A stretch of DNA of 64,000 nt from contig OX421498.1 in NCBI GenBank assembly GCA_949126835.1, positions 32,726,000-32,789,999 on the forward strand. Reading direction: 5' to 3'. This document shows, in pieces, positions 56,935-64,000 of the stretch. The translations under genes were made by a program, and so were the position numbers. Under the pieces are notes generated by a model. That model saw only the letters and a list, made by a program, of their open reading frames with translations, was not told the origin of the DNA and did no database searches. Positions within the stretch are counted from its first letter, which is position 1. Every line of letters starts with the position of its first letter. Origin of the DNA: Anisus vortex (taxonomy: Eukaryota > Mollusca > Gastropoda > Planorbidae).

Positions 56935-57370
56935 ACTGGCGAAGTGTGTAAACCGACAAAACGTTCACATTTAGAGCACTTCGGCGGGCTAAGGCATTGG
57001 GGACAGACCCTGTTGCACGTTCGATGTCTCATTGCACTGCCGACAAGCTCCGAGTTTCGGTGGGGAGGAAGCAATGAGCGTAACAGTCCGTCTCAAACCC
57101 GCCCTGGTGCCTGTATGTTCAGACCTATAGTCTATGGGATTTGTACTACCCGGCTACATTGCAGGTACACGAGCGAACCACCTTGATAATGATCCGAGGG
57201 GAATCCCGCAGGTGGGGATAAGCAAGAGTAGTGCATGTGACATCGGAGAGAGCACCCGTTATTTACGCGACACGTCTTTTTTTGGCTAGCCACTGGGTGG
57301 CTAATCTCAGACAGGATTTTAGGGTGATCCACTCCTGAACATCGCTACGCCCATGACGTAAAAGCGTTAG
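56935..57370 (-). repeat. Interspersed repeat family A, minus orientation
   Basis: Contains in reverse GGATCATTATCAAGGTGGTT, CACTACTCTTGC and a CATGGGCGTAGCGATG block. On the plus strand GGCGAAGTGTGTAAACCG is shared with 19115. It is diverged and rearranged relative to the copy at 60945. Confidence 0.5.
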
Positions 57371-57771
57371 TCCGGTATTTTTTTTTTAATGAGACATTAT
57401 TGGTGGGTTCTAACAGAAGTCACCACATCAAGTGTGGCAGTAAACCAAGACTCAGAGAAAACAGACGCCACCAACAGGACAAACATAGAACTTAAATGCA
57501 AGAGTCTGTAGTTTAAGATAATATAAATGGCTAAAATGATGATGGTTATTTATAAAGTGCTTCTTTCCGTGCTATTACATTTAGTTTTATAAAGTTGTTT
57601 ATTGACTATTACTTCTCTTCTGAAAACGTGTTTTAATGTGTGAGAAATTTTTCGGCTGATATCAAACAAATTGCAGAGATAATGACAAATATGAAATAGA
57701 AATTTGCTGAAAGAGAAGGAAAAAACCATTTCATGTAACACGTTTGAGGAGTGGGACTAGGTGGTTTAGAG

Positions 57772-59031
57772 CAGCGGTCGGCAACCTTTTGATAACAGTG
57801 TGCCAAATTAGGATTTCTAAATCATACAGCGTACCAACAGTCTAAAAAGTCAACATGCTCTATTATACTTGTTTTATTATTTTTATGAGACAATTAATTT
57901 AAATCCATCGCAAGACCAAGGCCAAAAGCAAAGGAAATATTTAGAGAAAATCGTTTAAGCTTTTTATTTAAATAAACGTGTTTGTGATTATCATCCATTT
58001 ATTTGCATTAATATCTAATTTTATTACCAAACTTTCACATTTATAGTAAATGGTAACCATTTTGTAAACATTATAAGGCTCTAGCAACTTCTAATATTGA
58101 TTATAAATAATTATATTTTATTCTCAGTTTAACTTTAACTGAGATGGTTTTTTATTTGTTTCAACGATAGTATACCATAAGTCATCGTCGTTAAGAGGAA
58201 TTGATACGTAGTAATCATACAAACTGGGTAGTTAATTTAATGTTTAAAAAATGTGCATATAACTTTTTAGTCATATAATATAATTTTCAACTACTTCTTA
58301 TAGTTTGGGCATTATAAAGTTGTAGGCCATGCCATTTAGTCTTTAATAAAAAAAAAAAAAAAAGAAACATAGTATTAGAAATATTAGCGCAAATAATACG
58401 AGCTAATTATCTCCCTTTAATTAAAAAAAGTTTTAAAAAATTAGTTTAGTGCCAACACGTAATGTTTGTAATATAACAAATATTACTGAACAATTATTAT
58501 TTCTTTATATAAATCCAGCATCATGGTATCACTACAAGATTTAACTATTAGAGAATTAGAGGTATATAATTAATTAACGTTAAACAGTTGTAAATAAACA
58601 TTTCCGGCTTTAATTGTTTGTCCATTTAACTTTAAGGAGTTTATCTTTTAAACATTAATAATTACAACAATTGCCTAACATAATTCTATTTAAAAGTCTC
58701 TTATGATTATTAATATTAATAAAAACAAAATTTATTTTAGAATTACTTATATTTATGTTCGATTATATAAGATGTTTTTTTACTCAAGATATACGCTAAT
58801 CCATTCCAGTGGTCGAACAGTTTCAGTGCTGTTTGACCCTGTCCTTGTAAATGCTATCAACTCAATAAAATGTGTCGCTGTGTCATTCAGAGGCATCGAC
58901 TTTAACAGTCAGTTTTCATCATTACTTACTGGAAAAATGATTTTTTTAAATCAATGAAAGTCTCTCGCTTGCCATTGAAAATCGCTCTGCGTGCCAAGTT
59001 TGGAACGCGTGCCTTAGGTTGCCGATCCCTA
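57772..59031. mobile_element. hAT-like element of the CAGGGTCGGCAACC family, 1.26 kb
   Basis: Starts CAGCGGTCGGCAACCTTTTG and ends TAGGTTGCCGATCCCTA. The flanking 8-mers are GTTTAGAG and GGTTAGAG (7 of 8). It is in opposite orientation to the copy at 29982. The interior shares GTGTGCCAAATTAGG and GCGTGCCAAGTTTGG blocks. No transposase. Confidence 0.85.
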
Positions 59032-59119
59032 GGTTAGAGGAAGAGCGCTATTTTACCTGCATCGGAGGTGGACATTTCAAACCCTGTTTTTTTAACACGT
59101 GTTTAAACACAGCTCCGAT

Positions 59120-59240
59120 GGGTAGGTTACCAAAAATAAGTTTAGGAAAGTAAAAGGCGGAATGGTATTGTGCTGGCCAAACAATCCCTCAGTTTGCAGT
59201 GTTTTCAGAAACGTGTAAACGCTGTTTCACTTGTCCCCTT
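59120..59240 (+). mobile_element. SINE 3' body fragment
   Basis: Keeps GGAAAGTAAAAGGCGGAATG, TTGTGCTGGCCAAACAATCC and the CAGAAACGTGTAAACGCTG block; it is diverged. Confidence 0.55.
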
Positions 59241-59845
59241 GTGCTACAAGGTATACTTTAACTTTTACGTTTGATGAATTAAATAAATAACAACTCAAGT
59301 AGGCCTATAGTTTACTGAACTTAGGGAGATATTCGTGATGTTTTACAGGCCACACAACCATCTTAGTAAGTTAAGTTAACACGGACATTATTTTTGGTCC
59401 CTAAGTATCTCAAGATACGATCTCAATTAGTTGGAAAATAAGACAGAAAAAGAAAAGTTAGTGATTAATTACTAGGATAACTCTTAATGACTACTTGTAA
59501 ATGGCTTGATTATCATCCCGTCTTAAAAAAAAGGGGGATAACAAAGGAATTATTTTAAACTTGATAATACATTTCTTGTGTAGCGAATGAATTCTGAGAG
59601 TTATCTTTCTTAACTTTAACATTTAAACATGAACGGATTTGATTTACCCTTATGTATTAGTTAAACAAGATCAAGAAGCCTAGATTCCTATGTGTAAACA
59701 AGGATATTAAATCTCTTTTTCTACAGTGTCATTTGTGTATGTTTGCGTGTATATATATAAGACAAATATTTAAATAAAAAAACATGATTTTGAATGCATT
59801 ATGTTAAGTTACTTTCTTAACTCACGTCTGCCTTAATTCTCTACG
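59241..59845. other. Intergenic, nothing recognised
   Basis: AT-rich sequence without open frames, tandem repeats or element ends. Confidence 0.6.
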
Positions 59846-59847
59846 AT

Positions 59848-60085
59848 GTGACACAATGGCCAAGCATACTGCCCTGGTGTATCAAAGATACCGAGTTCGA
59901 ATCCTGGTGATAGAAAGCTATACAAATTTTACAATTATTAATTAATTTGATTTGCTCAAAACATTTAAGATTTGTTCCCTGGTCTTTGTGTTGACCACAC
60001 ATTTCCCTGTGTGCCGTGGCCCCAGAAACTTGTGAATGCTGCTTCACTTGCCTTATTGATCAAATAGGACATAAAGGAGTAATCA
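59848..60085 (+). mobile_element. Diverged SINE, plus orientation
   Basis: Head GTGACACAATGGCCAAGCAT and B box GAGTTCGAATCCTGG are present. The 3' end GTGCCGTGGCCCCAGAAACT and TGTGAATGCTGCTTCACTTG are preserved. The central block is mostly lost. Confidence 0.7.
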
Positions 60086-60683
60086 ACTTGTCTACAAATG
60101 AGTGTCATATGCATATAGAATCATGATAGCGTTTAAGTATCCCAGATCATTCAATGACAACAGAGTTCCCCAAAAGCTGGATGGTGTCCCGGTGCCTGTC
60201 CATGAAAAATAAATTACCGGGTAGCAAAGAGAATGAAAAACATTCAAAATCAATTTTTGGGGGATTTGATTTAACTAGTAGAGTTAGGGTTATATCAGTC
60301 GACATTGTCCCCGATTGGACATAATGTCATATTTGACTCCGATTTTAACTACAGCCCTTAAGAAAAGTTCATAAGTATTATGTTCGTATATAAGAGCATA
60401 GTGAGCCGCAATGTAAAGGTATAAAAGGAACAAGATAAGGCAAAAAATATTTTGGGAAACGCTGATCTAAATATCACATTGCAGAAATAAGCATTTTTCC
60501 ACCTTTTTTCTCTTTTGACTCCACTGTGTGTAGAAAGAGGGGGTCAATGCAGGCCTATTCTAAATATCTGCAACAGACGAGCTAATTGTACACAAGACTA
60601 GTTAAAGAACCAACTTTTCCTTGATCTCTTCGGAGTCTTAACCGTACCAAGCGCAGCATTAAAGAAAATAATATCCAGGGCTC
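60086..60683. other. Intergenic, nothing recognised
   Basis: No coding, RNA or repeat feature that I can support. Confidence 0.6.
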
Positions 60684-60888
60684 CAGGGTTCAGCAACCTA
60701 TATCAGGCTTGCTAAACTTGGCACGCATGGCAATTTCTAATGGCACGCAGGTAGCTCCTGAAATGACTATTCAAGATTTTATACAAGAAATGGACTGCTA
60801 GAGCAGTATAAATTTAATGCTACTCGCACACTGAATGAATAAGAAATTCCAAATTGGCAAACTATTATTAAAAGGTTGCAGACCCATG
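60684..60888. mobile_element. hAT-like MITE of the CAGGGTCGGCAACC family, decayed
   Basis: Starts CAGGGTTCAGCAACC and ends AAAGGTTGCAGACCCATG, with TTGGCACGCATGGC inside. No clear target duplication. Confidence 0.65.
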
Positions 60889-60944
60889 CTGTATACTATG
60901 GCTAAATCAAACTATCGGTTCACCGAATTAAAAAGTCTCTAAGA

Positions 60945-61215
60945 ATCCCGGACGAGCCTTTCGGCTCTTAGGTCCAGGGCGTAACGCTTAGGTTTGAGCA
61001 TAACTCTGTCCGGGCTCCAGCCACCCCAGAACACGCCGAAGGCGTGGCGTGCTGTGTAAAGGGAATGGTTCAGCAGGCCAGCGGTTGCAGTTCCCCAAAG
61101 GATCATTATCGTTGTGGCTCGCCCGTATGCCTGCACTGTCATCCGGTAACACAAATCCTATACTATAAGTACTGGCATCCAGGCACCGGGTGGTTTTTGA
61201 GACGGGGTTGCAGCG
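60945..61215 (+). repeat. Interspersed repeat family A, plus orientation, most intact copy
   Basis: Head CCCGGACGAGCCTTTCGGCT, TTAGGTCCAGGGCGTAACGC, middle CCAGCCACCCCAGAACACGC, then GGATCATTATCGTTGTGGCT and tail CACTGTCATCCGGTAACACA. The tail ends CATCCAGGCACCGGGTGG. It carries neither of the internal expansions seen in the copies at 24725 and 38690, so it serves as the reference. Confidence 0.7.
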
Positions 61216-61329
61216 TCCATCGCTACCTCCTCACCAAGACCCGCTGGCCTCTCGGCAGTGCAATGAATCTCGGACCCGCTATCAGTTCACCAGAAGCCAT
61301 TGTTTAGGGCAGCAGTAGTAAAATATATG

Positions 61330-61570
61330 TAAAAGTAAAGAATCCCGCCAGACCGAACTGATCCATAGGGCCACCAGTTTCTGAGGCCACGGCATACTAG
61401 GTGATTGTGTGGCTAGCATTATGCACAGCCGTTTAAACTTTACCCCAACCAAGGTCAGGTACCCACCAGAGCCGGGTAGACACACTCGAGTCCAGGAAAA
61501 AAAAATCCAAGCATTCACTAGGATTCGAACCCAGGACCTTCGGAACGCCAGCCAAAAGCGCATGTACTGT
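61330..61570 (-). mobile_element. SINE, minus orientation, nearly full length
   Basis: In reverse: GCGCTTTTGGCTGGCGTTCC, GGGTTCGAATCCTAG as B box, poly-T, GACTCGAGTGTGTCTACCCG, GGTGGGTACCTGACCTTGGT, and the GATCAGTTCGGTCTGGCGGG end. Confidence 0.85.
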
Positions 61571-62440
61571 TTAATTAATTCAACTTTACATATAGCTGAT
61601 TTTACTAATAATAACACCTATTTAGGTACTGTCCTTGAATGACGTCTTGTTATTTTAGGTAAATTTTTAGGCCGCCATTTTTCTTAATTCCTATTACCAC
61701 AACCATAGTCACAAAAATGTTGACACACCCCTTTCCAATTCAGATGAAATGTTACAAAGGCACCCACACACCCCCACACACACACTCCATAGAAATAAAT
61801 GCTTGAAATCTACGATAATTTACTACACACACACACTACACACAAAAAAAAAAAGATGCCTGGCGTGATTTATGGACAGCCCCTTAAATCAGCTTACCAA
61901 GGAAGAAGTTCTAATAATGAAATGGACGTGTCTCTCTATGTTAGACTCTTTGTGCTTTGTTGTTTTTTTGTATTTTAGTGACGCACGCTAAATGTGAAAT
62001 TTAACTTTTAAAGAGTTGAATAAAAATTGTTATGTCCTCCTTTTTTTTTGTATGGCGATGAGACGGAAAGAGGGAAGGGGAGGTTGAAAAATGAGGGGAG
62101 TTGGGGGAGAAGGGGGGGGGGAAAGAGTAGCAGTAAGATAGAAGCCAGGAAACTGTTTCCCCTCCCCCCCTCCCGAGACAATCAACTTAAAGATAAAGCT
62201 TGTTGAGAATTTTAAAGAGAATTTTGAGGACGGTGGGGAAAGGTGGGAGGGGGGAGACAGGGGAAAAATCGTCCAAAAAAAAAAAAAGATAGTCATGAAA
62301 AAGAAAAAGGCCAGTGGGTATATTTCTGTCAGGTCAGCCATTCTTAAAGTTGGATGCGAGGGCCCCTGGGAAATGCGTTGTTTTTTACTGTCCGATTGTC
62401 TGTCAGCCTTTTTGTCCACCTGTCTGTCTGAAAGTCGGTT
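61571..62440. other. Intergenic, with purine-rich tract
   Basis: No gene seen. From about 62050 to 62300 the plus strand is strongly G/A-rich with several G runs. An open frame there on the minus strand is Pro/Ser/Phe-rich and looks accidental. Confidence 0.5.
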
Positions 62441-62449
62441 TTTCTAACT

Positions 62450-62880
62450 GTCTGCATTTCTGTCTGTCTGCCTGACAGTCTATTTGTCTGTCTTTCTGTC
62501 TGTCTGTCTGCCTGACAGTCTATTTGTCTGTCTTTCTGTCTGTCTGTCTGCCTGACAGTCTATTTGTCTGTCTTTCTGTCTGTCTGTCTGCCTGACAGTC
62601 TATTTGTCTGTCTTTCTGTCTGTCTGTCTGCCTGACAGTCTATTTGTCTGTCTTTCTGTCTGTCTATCTGCCTGACAGTCTATTTGTCTGTCTGCCATTC
62701 TATCCATCTATCTGCCTGACAGTCTGTTTGTCTAACTGTCTGCCTTTCTGTCCATTTGTCTGCCCGACTGTTTGTCTGCCTTTCTGTCCTTCTGTCTGCC
62801 TGTCTGTAGCTTTGTTTGACTGCTTGCCCGTTCCTCTGTCTATATTTTCTGTATGTCCTCCTGTCTATATACAATTCAAT
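62450..62880. repeat. TCTG microsatellite with a 40-bp higher-order unit
   Basis: CCTGACAGTCTATTTGTCTG followed by TCTTTCTGTCTGTCTGTCTG recurs every 40 bp from 62471 for five units, then decays into looser TCTG/CTGC tracts. Confidence 0.95.
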
Positions 62881-62887
62881 CAGTCTA

Positions 62888-63140
62888 TGTGGGGCGCTGT
62901 GGGCAGTGCGTACGACTGGCGTACCGAAGGTCGTGGGTTCGAATCCCGGTGAAGGCTAGGATTTTTTCCCGGGTCTGGAGCTTGTCCATGAGTTTACCCA
63001 GCTCTGATGGGTACCTGACCTTATTTGTGGTAGGTAAAGTAAAGGCCGCACTGCACTGCGCTGGCCACACAATCACCTAGTATGCCATGGCCACAGAAAT
63101 TGGTGAACGCTGCTTCACCGCCCTATGATCAATTTGGTAC
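62888..63140 (+). mobile_element. SINE, plus orientation, full length reference copy
   Basis: The head GGGGCGCTGTGGGCAGTGCG and TACGACTGGCGTACC are followed by a B box GGGTTCGAATCCCGG and then the GGAGCTTGTCCATGAGTTTA and GGGTACCTGACC blocks. GGCCACACAATCACCTAGTA and CACAGAAATTGGTGAACGCT complete it. It is the cleanest full copy, bordered by TCTG repeats on the left and TA repeats on the right. Confidence 0.88.
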
Positions 63141-63239
63141 TTTATATATATATATATATACAAGCTAAATTCCCCGGCGTTGTCCGTTGTCCGGGGTAAA
63201 ATTTAATATAAAAACCTATATATATATAAATAATATATA

Positions 63240-63538
63240 AAGAAGTTAAACAGAACAACAATGCAAGTAGATGGCCTCCAACGATCCCTGTCTGTGGTGA
63301 GGCCTTCTGCATAAGTAGGAATAGAGTCTAGGGTACTCGACTTAACTCGTTTGAGAAAGCTGCGCCATACGATAAGTTGGAGACGGGCAGATTTTGTCAA
63401 GTAGAGTCGGGGGGCAGACGATTGTTGATGTTCAGCGGCCGAAAGGAGGGGGATCGGGGGTGGGAGCGGTATGTCCGATAACTTCGTCTGTGGAGTGAGT
63501 TGTAGCCCCCTGACATTTAATTGTAAAGATGTTTTCAT
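63240..63538 (-). other. Unidentified minus-strand open frame, possibly LINE-derived
   Basis: An open stretch of about 100 codons with a protein-like composition (RLQLIVWRSFLKRVKSS, later TTDRDRWRPSTC). The D-R-x-x-W-R near the end recalls the last motif of some LINE reverse-transcriptase frames, but the rest is not recognised. It starts at ATG 63538 with no splice or promoter evidence. Confidence 0.25.
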
Positions 63539-63649
63539 CCAAATGCGTTGAAGATATTTCTTTGGAGATAGAAATGTGAGTTTTAAATTTTAGTGATTAT
63601 TATCTCTCTCGAGTTAATGATGATAAATCACTCAATTAATCAACTATAT

Positions 63650-64000
63650 ATTTAAATATTATTAGTATGCCTATCTATCTAACTATTTATTTATCTAGCT
63701 ATACATATATCTATTTTTATATCTCTCTATCTCTCTGTGTATAAGTCTTTATTTATATCCATCAATAGATTATTAATATAGCAAACCATTAAGCTGCCTA
63801 TCTAACTAAGCCTTTATCTAACGCTCTCTTTGCTTATCTATCTATTCTATATATTTATCTATATATTTTGTATCTATCAATCTATTTATATATCTTTGTA
63901 TCGTTAGAATATATCTTTCTGTTCATCTTTCTATTTATCCATCTATTTATCGCTCTGTTCGACTTTTTTTATTATAATGATCTAGAGATTATGTCCATGT
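63650..64000. repeat. Imperfect TATC microsatellite at the right edge
   Basis: CTATCTAACTATTTATTTAT-like tracts interspersed with AT-rich sequence; no gene. Confidence 0.85.

Noticed and set aside
62030..62419. A 129-codon minus-strand frame
   Set aside because: It is mainly homopurine/homopyrimidine low-complexity sequence with a Pro/Ser/Phe bias.
62888..62960. A tRNA gene
   Set aside because: The A- and B-box-like sequence continues into the shared SINE body, and the arms do not pair as a tRNA.

Overview
The window is eukaryotic nuclear DNA from an AT-rich, intron-rich and repeat-rich animal genome. Short coding exons with GT-AG junctions, tRNA-headed SINEs, non-LTR retrotransposon tails, many hAT-like elements with 8-bp target duplications, and very long minisatellites all point to an animal. 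The style of the repeats suggests a mollusc, probably a gastropod; that assignment is inference from memory. There is no bacterial content, no CRISPR array and no operon.

Layout. (1) 1-2945: a probable last coding exon of a plus-strand gene (797-856), then a long 3' UTR with AATAAA at 2921. (2) 3482-15973, minus strand: a complete six-exon coding model, 409 codons, for an alpha/beta-hydrolase-fold protein. All five junctions keep phase. Intron 4 (about 8.7 kb) holds a 45-bp minisatellite and a 6.3-kb array of a 24-bp unit. These two genes converge tail to tail with a SINE between them. (3) 16-33 kb: no gene recognised. It is a mosaic of hAT elements (one 2.4-kb copy with a perfect 8-bp duplication and a broken transposase), LINE remnants, SINEs, a 28-bp minisatellite and TATC microsatellites. 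(4) 34-51.7 kb, plus strand: a second gene with at least six phase-consistent coding exons (438 codons from the first confident exon), encoding an unrecognised protein with about five membrane segments, a basic stretch and a very acidic tail. Its 3' UTR is nearly all a 54-bp tandem array ending at AATAAA (51651). (5) 51.7-64 kb: intergenic repeats with no convincing gene.

The most striking pattern is that tandem arrays repeatedly sit against exon edges. In the second gene an array begins at the exon-2 donor and repeats a GTGAGT motif about 31 times. In the hydrolase gene an intronic array begins about 40 bp after the exon-4 donor and, read in the gene's direction, repeats a pyrimidine-tract-plus-TAG acceptor-like motif about 260 times. 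Another array grows out of the last codons and stop of the second gene. Several element insertions are nested and can be ordered in time from their target duplications.

Limits: exon models rest on reading frame, splice dinucleotides and phase only. No transcript or homology search could be run, and family names for repeats are from terminal motifs.
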